NCBI GenBank assembly: GCA_947464585.1
Contig: CANHYS010000080.1
Span: 1 to 7,678 of the forward strand
From: Planctomycetaceae bacterium
Lineage (GTDB): Bacteria; Planctomycetota; Planctomycetia; Pirellulales; UBA1268
Direction: 5' to 3'
DNA: 7,678 nucleotides
Both the position numbers and the translations under genes were made by a program. Below, piece after piece: positions 1 to 6,442 of this stretch. Under the pieces are notes generated by a model. It saw only the letters and a list, made by a program, of their open reading frames with translations, searched no databases and had not been told where the DNA came from. Positions within the stretch are counted from its first letter, which is position 1; each line of letters opens with the position of its first letter.

Positions 1-1
1 C

Positions 2-484
2 GTGGCCAACGTCGACGAGACCGACCTCGATGGCAAGGGCGAGCTCGTGCAGAAGGTCCGCGAAGCGGCGGCGAAGGCGGGCGCGGAGGTCGTGCCGGTC
101 TGTGCCAAGCTCGAGGCGGAGATCGCCGAACTCGACGAGGCCGACCGGGGCGAGATGCTCGCCGGCGCGGGGCTCACGGAGCCGTCGCTCGCGATGCTGG
201 CCCGGGCCGCCTACAAGACGCTCGGCCTGCAGAGCTACTTCACGGCCGGCGAGAAGGAGGTCCGCGCGTGGACCGTAGCGATCGGGGCCACCGCCCCGCA
301 GGCGGCCGGCGTGATCCACACCGACTTCGAGAAGGGCTTCATTCGGGCCGAGATCTACTCACTGGCGGATCTCGAGACCTACAAGACGGAGAAGGACATC
401 CGCGCCGCGGGCAAGCTCCGCGTGGAGGGGAAGGAATACGTGATGCGCGACGGCGACATCTGCCACTTCCTGTTCAATAAATAG
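2..484 (+). CDS. ychF: YchF ribosome-associated ATPase, C-terminal part (5' truncated by window)
   Basis: This is the C-terminal 160 residues of YchF (bacterial OLA1), an Obg-family P-loop NTPase that prefers ATP and binds ribosomes. It begins VANVDE, matching the strand-end [YV]xANV[ND]E segment that carries the nucleotide-base specificity region in YchF, so the GTG at position 2 is an internal Val and not a start. The full protein should be about 360 residues, so roughly the first 200, including the P-loop, lie outside the window. The coiled helical region covers about residues 10-80, with the conserved [16 protein letters not shown] stretch and [18 protein letters not shown]. The TGS domain follows from about residue 85 ([20 protein letters not shown]) to the typical FLFNK end. 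The stop is TAG. The match to E. coli YchF, from memory, runs along the whole visible length. The gene is on the plus strand and converges on the efflux operon. Confidence 0.95.
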   Translation: MANVDETDLDGKGELVQKVREAAAKAGAEVVPVCAKLEAEIAELDEADRGEMLAGAGLTEPSLAMLARAAYKTLGLQSYFTAGEKEVRAWTVAIGATAPQAAGVIHTDFEKGFIRAEIYSLADLETYKTEKDIRAAGKLRVEGKEYVMRDGDICHFLFNK

Positions 485-505
485 CGATTGAAATAGCGAG
501 TGCGG

Positions 506-519
506 GGCCATCGATGGCC
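506..519 (+). terminator. Palindrome downstream of ychF, possible weak terminator
   Basis: GGCCATCGATGGCC is a perfect 14-base palindrome lying 22 bases after the ychF stop codon. It can be extended by two further GC pairs (502-503 with 520-521) if two G residues bulge. The bases that follow (ATAACGTCTTAT) contain no T-run, so a classical intrinsic terminator is not supported. It may be an mRNA 3'-end hairpin or a chance palindrome. Confidence 0.28.
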
Positions 520-525
520 GCATAA

Positions 526-559
526 CGTCTTATACAAGCCCGGAGCGTCAGCGATGGGA
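526..559 (+). repeat. Intergenic repeat, copy 1 (direct)
   Basis: This 34-base block matches 641-674 at all but one position (T versus C at the sixth base). Its core is TACAAGCCCGGAGCGTCAGC followed by GATGGGA. The pattern of an ACAAGCCC head and a GCG-AGC core resembles short intergenic repeats that I recall as abundant in Pirellulales-type planctomycete genomes. It has no coding content. At its 3' edge is a small hairpin, with GATCGC (558-563) pairing with GCGATC (568-573) across the loop GCAT. Confidence 0.8.
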
Positions 560-594
560 TCGCGCATGCGATCAAACGCCCACCGCGATGCCCA

Positions 595-621
595 TCCCCC
601 GGCTCACGCCAGGGGCTTGTA
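595..621 (-). repeat. Intergenic repeat, copy 3 (inverted and diverged)
   Basis: Read on the minus strand, this 27-base block begins TACAAGCCC like the other two copies, then diverges but keeps the GCGT-AGC core and the GGGA end. I count 20 of 27 positions identical to copies 1 and 2. Within it, CCCC (596-599) and GGC (601-603) can pair with GCC (608-610) and GGGG (612-615) around a TCAC loop, with one C/A mismatch. It is probably an older or variant member of the same family in the opposite orientation. Confidence 0.6.
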
Positions 622-656
622 TGGAACGGTCACGCCACGCCGTCTCATACAAGCCC
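613..656 (-). terminator. 11-bp inverted repeat, possible 3'-end hairpin of the efflux operon
   Basis: GGGCTTGTATG at 613-623 is the exact reverse complement of CATACAAGCCC at 646-656, leaving a 22-base loop. The arms are the heads of repeat copies 3 and 2 facing each other. On the minus strand it lies 36 bases past the RND pump stop codon, a reasonable place for transcription to end. There is no T-run beyond it on either strand, so termination is inferred from position only. Confidence 0.27.
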
Positions 657-674
657 GGAGCGTCAGCGATGGGA
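641..674 (+). repeat. Intergenic repeat, copy 2 (direct)
   Basis: This is the second near-identical copy of the 34-base block at 526-559, in the same orientation. The two start points are 115 bases apart. It ends 18 bases before the last base of the pump gene's stop codon. GGAACG (623-628) and CGTTCC (675-680) flank it as a further 6-bp inverted pair. Two copies this similar so close together suggest recent duplication or gene conversion. Confidence 0.8.
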
Positions 675-692
675 CGTTCCTAAGCGCTGATC

Positions 693-3600
693 CTACTCGC
701 GTGTGACGGGCTCGCGGAGGTGATCCGGCAACCATTCCTTCTCGGCCTCGTCGGGATCGACGCTGCTCACGGCCCCCACCGGTGCAAAACCCTCGGCATA
801 TTCCTCGACGTGCTCCTCTCGGGCGCTTGTGCCAAAGAACGAATACATCACCGGCACGAGCACGAGCACGAGCAGGGTCGTCATCGCGAGGCCGAAGGCC
901 AGCGCCGTGGCCATCGGAATCAGGAACTGGGCCTGGAAGCTGGTCTCGAGCAGCAGCGGCAGAAGGCCGCCGATCGTTGTGATGCTCGTGAGCATCACAG
1001 GCCGGAACCGCAGGCAGCCGGCCTCCCGCAGCGCGAGCCTGAGCGGATGCCCTTCGCGGACGCGGATGTTGATGAAGTCGATCAGGCAGATCGAGTCGTT
1101 CACCACCACACCCGCGAGTGCGACGAGCCCGAACATGCTGAAGAGCGTCAGCGGCATGCCCATCAGGGCGTGGCCGAATATGGCCCCCGCACAGCCGAAC
1201 GGGATCGCCGCCATGATCAGAAACGGCTGGAAATACGACTTGAACTCCATCGTGAGCAGCACAAACATGGCGAACGACGCGACGACGAAGCCCACGCCGA
1301 GGCTCCGTAGCGACTCGTTCGACTGCTCCCGCTGCCCCTCCCAGCGGACCCGCACGAGCGGATAGTCCTTGGCGAGGTCGGGCATCAGCCGCTTCTCCAT
1401 GTCGGCGGTCACGAGCGCACTGGTGAGGGAACTCTTCGCGACGTCGATGTCGGCTGTCACGGTGATCGAACGCCTCTGCCCCAGCCGGTTGATCTCGGAA
1501 TACCCACGGGCCACGGTCACGTCGGCCAGTTCCCCGAGGGGCCGCTTGGCGCCGTCCGGCCCCGTCACCCGGATTTCGTCGAGCGTGGCGAAACTGCGGC
1601 GCTCGTCCCGTGGATAGCGGACCATGAGTTTCACCTCGTGACGGCCCCGCTGGAGTCGCATCACCTCCTCGCCGTAGTAGCTCGCCCGGATCGTGGCGGC
1701 GAGATCGGCCAGCGACACCCCCATCGCCTCGGCCCGTGGCTTGACCTTGAGCTGGTATTCCCACTTGCCGGGCCGCGAGTCGTCGTCGATGTCGATCACC
1801 CCGGGATACTGCGCGAGCCACTCCTTGCACCGTTCGACCGCGGCCTCCAACTGCCGCACGGAGTCAGGTCCGGACTGAGCGAGCAGTTTGAACTCGATCG
1901 TCTTGCCACCAGGGCCGAAGCTCTCGGTGCCGTAGATGAGCGATTCGGTCCCGGCGAATTCGCCCGCTGCCTGCCGCCATTCGCTGATGAATTGTTCGCT
2001 CGTAACATCGCGGAGTTCGCCTTCGACCAGTTCAATCGCGACCGCCCCCACGTGGCTGCCGCTCATCCGCGCATCCGGCCCCACCTCCCCCAGGGCCGAC
2101 ACCTGCCCGACGGCACGGTGAATGAGCTGCACGATCGGAGCGCCCGGGGCCGAAAGCTTCTGCGAAACCGCCACGGCGGCTTCCTCGATTTTTCGCGTCG
2201 CCTCCTCGGTCACGCTTGCCGGGGTGCCGTCGGGAAACACGACCTTGGCGAGCAGACGGTTGGCATCGATCTTGGGGAAGAGCAGAAACGGCGTGATCCC
2301 GCTGCGGACGATCCCACCCGCGAGAAGCAGGATGCACATGGCCGCCGCCATCACCGAGAGACGATTATCGAGCGCGAAGTCCAGGAACGGTGCATACACG
2401 TTCCTAACAAACCATTTCAGTCCCTGGTCGCAGCTCTGCTGCAGCCAGGTCACCACCGGCATCAGCAGCCGCAACGGGTAGAGCACGATCCCGAAGATCG
2501 TGAACACGAGGTTCTTCTCGTGCGCGAGGTGGCCCGGCAGGACGAGCAGCGATTCTGCCAGCGACACGAGCAGCGTCGAGATAAATGCAAACGGCATCAC
2601 GGCGATGAACTTACCCATCACCCCCGACACGAAGCAGAGCGGCAGGAACGTGATCACCGTCGTGAGCACGCTGGAAATAACGCTCGGGATCACTTCCACG
2701 GTGCCGTCGATTGCCGCCGCTGTGAGGCTCTTACCCATCCGACGGTGCCGGTCGACGTTGTCACTGACCACGATTGCATCATCCACCACGATGCCGATCG
2801 CCATCAGGAACGCAAACATCGAGAGCATGTTGAGCGTCTGGTCGGTTCCGTACATGAGTGCCCCCGTGCCGAGCATCGAAAACGGAATGCCCATCGCCAC
2901 CCAGAAGGCAATCTTGAGATCGAGGAAGAGGGCGAGCATGACGAACACGATCACGAGCCCCTGCATGCCGTTGGAGATCAGCATGTCGAGACGGTCCCTG
3001 ACGTCGACCGACTGGTCGGCCCAGAGCGTGAGGTCGTAGCCGGGGGGCAGCTTCGCATCGACGATGTACTTCTTCACCGCGGCAATCATCGCGAGCAGGT
3101 CCTCGCCCGAGCTGCGGTCGATCGACACCACCATGCCGGCTCGGCCGTTGATGCGGTTGGTGGCGGCCACGTCGGCGAATTCGTCGCGGACCGTACCGAG
3201 GTCGCCGACGGTGAGCACGAGGCCGTCCGGGAGCGTGACGAGCGGCAGTTTCGCGATCTCGGCCCCGACATACCGTTTGTTCTTGCCACGGAGCAGGATC
3301 TCGCCGCCTTCGCTGCGGATCGTGCCGCCGGGCAGTTCCAGGTTCTCCCGGCGGACGATGTCAGCCACCTTCTGCAATGAGAGGCCGTATTTGCGGAGCG
3401 TCGCCTCCGAGATCTCGATGTCGATCTGGTAGTCCTTGGCACCGAGCAGGTTCGCAGCTGAAACGGCCGGCAACGCCAGCAGGTCGTCACGGACGAGTTC
3501 CGCCACGTCGCGGAGTTCCCCCTCGGCCGCGGCGTCAGCGGTACGATCCTGCGGCGCGAGCACGCCCACCTTGATCGCAGGGGTGCGGAGCGTCACCTGC

Positions 3601-3989
3601 TCCACCTTCGGATCCTCCGCCAGTTCCGGCATGCTCGGGATGCGTTCCACCTCCGAACGGATTTCACCGAGCGTCTTCTGCACGTCCTTGACGTTGTCTT
3701 GTAGTTCGAAGACGCAAAAGCCCATACCCTCCTGGGCGACGCTCGTGATCTTCTTGATCCCGGTGACGCTGCGACAGGCCTCCTCGACCTTCTGGCAGAT
3801 GCCCTCCTCCACCTCTTCGGGCGTGGCCCCCGGATAAGGCACCGTTACGAGCACGATCTCCAGGTCGAATTCTGGAAACACCTCCCGCCGCATCGACACG
3901 AACGCCATCGCTCCAACGAGCAGGATCGCGATCACCAGCGTGTTCATCGCCGGCATGTTGCGGACGGTCCAGCTGACGATGCTTCTCAT
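693..3989 (-). CDS. RND-family efflux pump, inner-membrane permease (AcrB/HAE1-like)
   Basis: This is a 1098-residue resistance-nodulation-division permease that would export hydrophobic or amphiphilic compounds using proton influx, as a trimer in the inner membrane. The twofold RND layout is visible. TM1 is at about 13-32, followed by a porter domain from about 38 to 335 (YPGATPEEVEE near 52-62). TM2-6 lie at about 339-485, and TM7 at about 545-563. The second porter domain covers about 570-890, and TM8-12 about 895-1050. The TM4 signature GIVVDDAIVVSDNVDRH places the proton-relay pair at Asp403 and Asp404. In TM10 the motif is GVVVNDSICLIDF, so Asn964 sits where AcrB has Lys940. Arg994 and Thr1001 match AcrB Arg971 and Thr978. 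The VDDAIVV form argues against the heavy-metal (CzcA) branch. The protein is slightly longer than usual because of a ~46-residue acidic cytoplasmic tail. The ATG start has GGAG nine bases upstream. It lies 22 bp after the MFP gene. The substrate cannot be told from sequence. Confidence 0.96.
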   Translation of the reverse strand: MRSIVSWTVRNMPAMNTLVIAILLVGAMAFVSMRREVFPEFDLEIVLVTVPYPGATPEEVEEGICQKVEEACRSVTGIKKITSVAQEGMGFCVFELQDNVKDVQKTLGEIRSEVERIPSMPELAEDPKVEQVTLRTPAIKVGVLAPQDRTADAAAEGELRDVAELVRDDLLALPAVSAANLLGAKDYQIDIEISEATLRKYGLSLQKVADIVRRENLELPGGTIRSEGGEILLRGKNKRYVGAEIAKLPLVTLPDGLVLTVGDLGTVRDEFADVAATNRINGRAGMVVSIDRSSGEDLLAMIAAVKKYIVDAKLPPGYDLTLWADQSVDVRDRLDMLISNGMQGLVIVFVMLALFLDLKIAFWVAMGIPFSMLGTGALMYGTDQTLNMLSMFAFLMAIGIVVDDAIVVSDNVDRHRRMGKSLTAAAIDGTVEVIPSVISSVLTTVITFLPLCFVSGVMGKFIAVMPFAFISTLLVSLAESLLVLPGHLAHEKNLVFTIFGIVLYPLRLLMPVVTWLQQSCDQGLKWFVRNVYAPFLDFALDNRLSVMAAAMCILLLAGGIVRSGITPFLLFPKIDANRLLAKVVFPDGTPASVTEEATRKIEEAAVAVSQKLSAPGAPIVQLIHRAVGQVSALGEVGPDARMSGSHVGAVAIELVEGELRDVTSEQFISEWRQAAGEFAGTESLIYGTESFGPGGKTIEFKLLAQSGPDSVRQLEAAVERCKEWLAQYPGVIDIDDDSRPGKWEYQLKVKPRAEAMGVSLADLAATIRASYYGEEVMRLQRGRHEVKLMVRYPRDERRSFATLDEIRVTGPDGAKRPLGELADVTVARGYSEINRLGQRRSITVTADIDVAKSSLTSALVTADMEKRLMPDLAKDYPLVRVRWEGQREQSNESLRSLGVGFVVASFAMFVLLTMEFKSYFQPFLIMAAIPFGCAGAIFGHALMGMPLTLFSMFGLVALAGVVVNDSICLIDFINIRVREGHPLRLALREAGCLRFRPVMLTSITTIGGLLPLLLETSFQAQFLIPMATALAFGLAMTTLLVLVLVPVMYSFFGTSAREEHVEEYAEGFAPVGAVSSVDPDEAEKEWLPDHLREPVTRE
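855..872 (+). repeat. Hexamer tandem repeat inside the pump gene (CACGAG x3)
   Basis: Three exact CACGAG units read on the minus strand as CTCGTG. They encode the alternating Leu-Val run (LLVLVLVPV) in the last membrane helix of the pump. The repeat is in frame and fits a helix of hydrophobic residues, so it is most simply a codon-use effect. Unit gain or loss would be in frame. Confidence 0.6.
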
Positions 3990-3998
3990 CGGGATGAA

Positions 3999-4002
3999 CT
4001 CC
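3999..4002 (-). promoter_or_regulatory. Ribosome binding site of the RND pump gene
   Basis: GGAG on the minus strand lies nine bases before the ATG at 3989, inside the 22-base gap after the MFP stop. It supports the chosen pump start and independent re-initiation within a shared transcript. Confidence 0.7.
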
Positions 4003-4011
4003 GAGATACTC

Positions 4012-5427
4012 TCACAGTGCGTCGGTCTCGCCCGTTGTGTCGGCGGTGTCCGCTGTGCGGGTCGGCGCCGCGGTGGCGGCTCCGGAATCGACGAGTTCCA
4101 TGCCGGCCCGCGGCGTGGACAGTTGGGTGGTCACCACCCGGTCGCCCGCCACGAGCCCGGACGCCGCCGAATCGAAGACCACACGGCCGCCGGACACCTG
4201 GACTGCCCGGGGTTTGAGAATGACGAGGCGGCCTTCCCGCATCACCCAGACCTCGCCGCTGGGCCGCTGAGCATCCTCAGGGATCGAGACGAGGTCGCCG
4301 GGCGAATCAACCCGCACGCGGACCTCCACGAACATCCCGCGCAGCAATGATTGCGGAGCCCCGGGGGGCAGTTGCGGCATCGCGGCGCCGTAGCGATCGA
4401 GCGCCGTAACATCCTGCGGATGGGTGACGAGCACGCGGCACGGGAGCGTGCGGGTCTTCTCGTCGAGGCCTCGCCCCTCCTGACGGGAGAGCGTGCCCTT
4501 CCATTCGTAGGCCGCATCGCCGACCGTGAACACCACCGAAGCCGGCATGTCGAGTTCGTCGTGGGCCACCCGCGCGGGCGAGTCGGCCCGCCGACGGCTG
4601 CCCCAGACCATCGCCACCTCGTCCATTTGGAGGCTCGTGCGAACCTCTGCGGCCCGTGTATCCTCGATCGTCACCAGCGGCGTGCCCTTGGAGACAAACG
4701 AATCCTGCTCCACCTTGTCGTCGACGACGATGCCGTCGATCGGCGCCACGATCCGCGTTCGCGAGAGGTCGAGCTTCGCCTTGTCGAGCATGGTCGAGGC
4801 GAGCGATTGAGCCTCAAGCAGGCGGTTGCGTCGTTTCGCCAGCACCCGCTTCTGGCCCTCGGCGGTCGTGAGCAGGTTCGTCGCGGTCAGTTCGTCGCGG
4901 AGGGCACGGTCGTGCTCCGATTCCGTGACGATCTTGCCGGCCTTCAGGTTCTCGAGGCGTGCGGCCTCGCGGCGGGCGAGTTCCACCTGCCGCCGCGCGA
5001 GATCGATGGTGTTGCCGTTCTGGACAAGTTCCTCGTCGAGTTCCTCGATCGCGAGTCCGGCCTGCTTGAATTCCCGATCGAGCCTGTCGACGTCGAGCTC
5101 GTAATCGCGGGGATTGATCTCGAACAGCAGCGTGCCGGCCTTCACAAACTGTCCTTCATTGCATGCCTTGGCCTTCGTCAGCACGCGACCGCCAACCTCG
5201 GCCGCCAGCGTTACCTCCCGCAGCGGCACGACCACGCCGTCGGCCTCGATCGTGAGCCCATTGACCTCGGGGGTGGCCTCGACGGTCCGCACGGCCGTCG
5301 TAGCGGACACATCGCTCGACTTCCGAGCCGGCGGCGGCTGGCTGCCCATGAACAGGAACGCTGCGATGCCGAACCCAAGGATGACGAGGGGCACGATCCA
5401 TCCCAGGATCGCACGGACGATATTCAT
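4012..5427 (-). CDS. RND efflux periplasmic adaptor (membrane fusion protein, HlyD/AcrA family)
   Basis: This 471-residue adaptor would link the RND pump to an outer-membrane channel. A single N-terminal membrane helix at about residues 7-28 (VPLVILGFGIAAFLFMG) anchors it. No lipobox cysteine follows, so it is not an AcrA-like lipoprotein. The two half-motifs of the lipoyl-like domain flank a long helical hairpin. The first half is about 66-107 (TLAAEVGGRVLTK...GTLLFEINPRDYE) and the second about 223-256 (RTRIVAPIDGIVVDD...GTPLVTIED). Between them, residues 108-222 are rich in Glu, Arg, Leu and Ala with heptad character, as expected for the coiled coil that meets the channel. Beta-barrel and membrane-proximal regions follow at about 257-440 (GMFVEVRVRVDSPGDLVSIPEDA near 364-386). 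The last ~22 residues are a low-complexity Ala/Thr/Asp tail. The start codon overlaps the regulator's stop as ATGA, and the pump gene follows closely, so the three are almost certainly co-transcribed. Confidence 0.95.
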   Translation of the reverse strand: MNIVRAILGWIVPLVILGFGIAAFLFMGSQPPPARKSSDVSATTAVRTVEATPEVNGLTIEADGVVVPLREVTLAAEVGGRVLTKAKACNEGQFVKAGTLLFEINPRDYELDVDRLDREFKQAGLAIEELDEELVQNGNTIDLARRQVELARREAARLENLKAGKIVTESEHDRALRDELTATNLLTTAEGQKRVLAKRRNRLLEAQSLASTMLDKAKLDLSRTRIVAPIDGIVVDDKVEQDSFVSKGTPLVTIEDTRAAEVRTSLQMDEVAMVWGSRRRADSPARVAHDELDMPASVVFTVGDAAYEWKGTLSRQEGRGLDEKTRTLPCRVLVTHPQDVTALDRYGAAMPQLPPGAPQSLLRGMFVEVRVRVDSPGDLVSIPEDAQRPSGEVWVMREGRLVILKPRAVQVSGGRVVFDSAASGLVAGDRVVTTQLSTPRAGMELVDSGAATAAPTRTADTADTTGETDAL

Positions 5428-6131
5428 GAACTCGCTTCCTCTTGGACGTGGATTGTTCGCTGACGAGTATCGACGAGCGGCCCCGCTTCACCCAAAGCCG
5501 CCAGGGCGTAGCCGGTCACATGGTCGGCCAGCGGCGCGAGCGAGTGGTGCGACTCGAGTTCCTCACGCGGCACGAGCATGCCCACTACGTCCCCAGCTGC
5601 GCGGTAGAGAAAACATTGGCCGATGATCGAGAGGGCCACTCGCCGCAGCTCGGCCTGCGAGAGCCGGCCGTCGACGAGTTCGTCGAGGATCGAGACGAGC
5701 AGCGTGAACCGCGGGCGGACGTAGTCCTCGACGAGTTCGCGACAGGCGTCGGTCGGATGCAACACCTCCCGCATCATGAGGCGGACCTGCCAGGGCGGCT
5801 GGCCGAAGCCGAGCATCCGTTCGAGCAGGTTGCCGACGAAGTCGCGGAGTTTCCGCTGCGGCGGCGTGCCCGCCGTCCACTCCGGCAGCGGCACCTGCCC
5901 GGCCCGCTGCTCGTGGGCGTGCTTCACGCTCTCGATGTAGAGCCGCTGCTTGTCGCCGAAGTAGTAGTTGACGGCGGCCAGATTCACGCCGGCGGCCAGG
6001 CAGATGTCGCGGACCGTCGCCGCCTCGTAGCCCCGCTCGGCAAACTCCTGCCCGGCGGCGGAGAGAATCCGCTCCCGCGGCTCGACGCCAGCGGGTTTTT
6101 CAGCCGGAACGGGGGCGTCGACGATGGTCAT
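5424..6131 (-). CDS. TetR/AcrR-family regulator with CecR/CerR-type C-terminal domain
   Basis: This is a 235-residue one-component repressor. An N-terminal TetR helix-turn-helix domain spans about residues 17-65 (ERILSAAGQEFAERGYEAAT, then VRDICLAAGVNLAAVNYYFG), with the typical NYYFGDKQRLY end. The C-terminal ligand domain carries MMREVLHPTDACRELV at about 119-134. This corresponds to the SREQLSPT region of E. coli CecR (YbiH), pointing to the CerR/DUF1956 subgroup. CecR is known to control the MFP-encoding ybhG operon and rhlE, which fits the position beside an MFP gene here. I chose the ATG at 6131 because AAGG lies nine bases upstream. An ATG at 6137 or a TTG at 6170 would add 2 or 13 residues that lie before any recognisable domain. 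It is the first gene of the efflux operon, so it probably represses itself and the two pump genes. The inducer is unknown. Confidence 0.92.
   Translation of the reverse strand: MTIVDAPVPAEKPAGVEPRERILSAAGQEFAERGYEAATVRDICLAAGVNLAAVNYYFGDKQRLYIESVKHAHEQRAGQVPLPEWTAGTPPQRKLRDFVGNLLERMLGFGQPPWQVRLMMREVLHPTDACRELVEDYVRPRFTLLVSILDELVDGRLSQAELRRVALSIIGQCFLYRAAGDVVGMLVPREELESHHSLAPLADHVTGYALAALGEAGPLVDTRQRTIHVQEEASS
5435..5441 (-). promoter_or_regulatory. Ribosome binding site of the MFP gene, inside the regulator gene
   Basis: GAGGAAG on the minus strand ends seven bases before the MFP ATG at 5427. It lies within the last codons of the regulator. With the ATGA stop-start overlap, this suggests translational coupling of regulator and adaptor. 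Confidence 0.75.
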
Positions 6132-6140
6132 CCACATCAG

Positions 6141-6144
6141 CCTT
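6141..6144 (-). promoter_or_regulatory. Ribosome binding site deciding the regulator start
   Basis: AAGG, within AAAAAGG on the minus strand, lies nine bases before the ATG at 6131 but only three before the ATG at 6137. This favours 6131 as the regulator start. Confidence 0.6.
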
Positions 6145-6162
6145 TTTGCTGCAGAGATCTGG

Positions 6163-6182
6163 CGCGTCAAACACGCGTTTCA
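6163..6182. promoter_or_regulatory. Candidate operator of the TetR-type regulator (imperfect palindromes)
   Basis: Two overlapping dyads lie 32-51 bases upstream of the regulator start. CGCGT (6163-6167) and ACGCG (6173-6177) are exact inverted arms around CAAAC. TCAAAC (6167-6172) and GTTTCA (6177-6182) match as inverted arms at five of six positions around ACGC. A 15-16 bp dyad in the leader of a self-regulated TetR gene is the expected place and size for its operator. I could not define a convincing -35/-10 pair here, so the promoter itself is not called. Confidence 0.35.
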
Positions 6183-6183
6183 A

Positions 6184-6369
6184 TCAAGTGTATGCACAGT
6201 AGCTCTCGGAGGGGAGCGCACTTTTTGCAAATTCCCGCCCCAACCGCTCCGCATAGGCCCGCGTGCCCTCGGCCTCGGGCCGGTAGGCCAGTTCGCTGGC
6301 CTCGCAGAGAAACCGGGCGCTGTCGGGATTTTCGAGCGGCTCTTCGACGAGCTTCCGTTCAGATGACAT
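6184..6369 (-). CDS. Small hypothetical protein or gene remnant (61 aa)
   Basis: This is a 61-codon frame from ATG to TGA in the 311-base gap between the glycosyltransferase and the regulator. Codon third positions are mostly G or C, and the peptide is acidic with a coherent composition (SARFLCEASELAYRPEAEG), which favours real coding ancestry over a chance frame. The AEAS-LAY-PE-E style faintly recalls the N-terminal region of class 3 lipases, where the helix before the core domain reads similarly. That is a memory-based impression without a key catalytic motif. If right, only the first ~60 residues of a much longer protein remain. The ribosome site is weak (GAAG nine bases upstream). The frame stops just before the candidate operator. 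It could equally be a lineage-specific small protein or non-coding. Confidence 0.4.
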   Translation of the reverse strand: MSSERKLVEEPLENPDSARFLCEASELAYRPEAEGTRAYAERLGREFAKSALPSESYCAYT

Positions 6370-6442
6370 AGCGGCGTTCTTCGTCGGCCTTGTGCCCGAG
6401 ACGGCACGAGGGCATTTTCAGCCCACTGTCAGCGCAGCCGCA

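Noticed and set aside
526..674. Repeat cluster as a CRISPR array or att sites
   Set aside because: There are only two close direct copies, with an inverted variant in between, no regular spacers, and no cas, integrase or transposase gene in the window.
604..1830. 408-codon minus-strand frame overlapping the pump gene
   Set aside because: It lies in another frame of the clearly recognisable RND permease. Its product is Arg/Gly/Ala-rich with no family resemblance, as expected of a shadow in GC-rich DNA.
1638..3380. 580-codon plus-strand frame opposite the pump gene
   Set aside because: It is antisense to the RND permease, and its His/Arg/Asp-rich product is typical of the mirror of a GC-rich gene. 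There is no domain and no separate codon signature.
4351..5463. 370-codon plus-strand frame opposite the MFP gene
   Set aside because: It is antisense to a convincing MFP with intact lipoyl and coiled-coil regions. The product shows no known fold or motif.
5442..6371. 309-codon plus-strand frame opposite the regulator and small frame
   Set aside because: It is antisense to a clear TetR-family gene and is His/Arg-rich. The long frame comes from GC-rich codon structure.
6392..6414. Hairpin GTGCC/GGCAC (6392-6396 with 6403-6407) as a terminator after the glycosyltransferase
   Set aside because: The stem is only five pairs and there is no T-run after it on the minus strand. The rest of the 73-base gap shows nothing else I can support.
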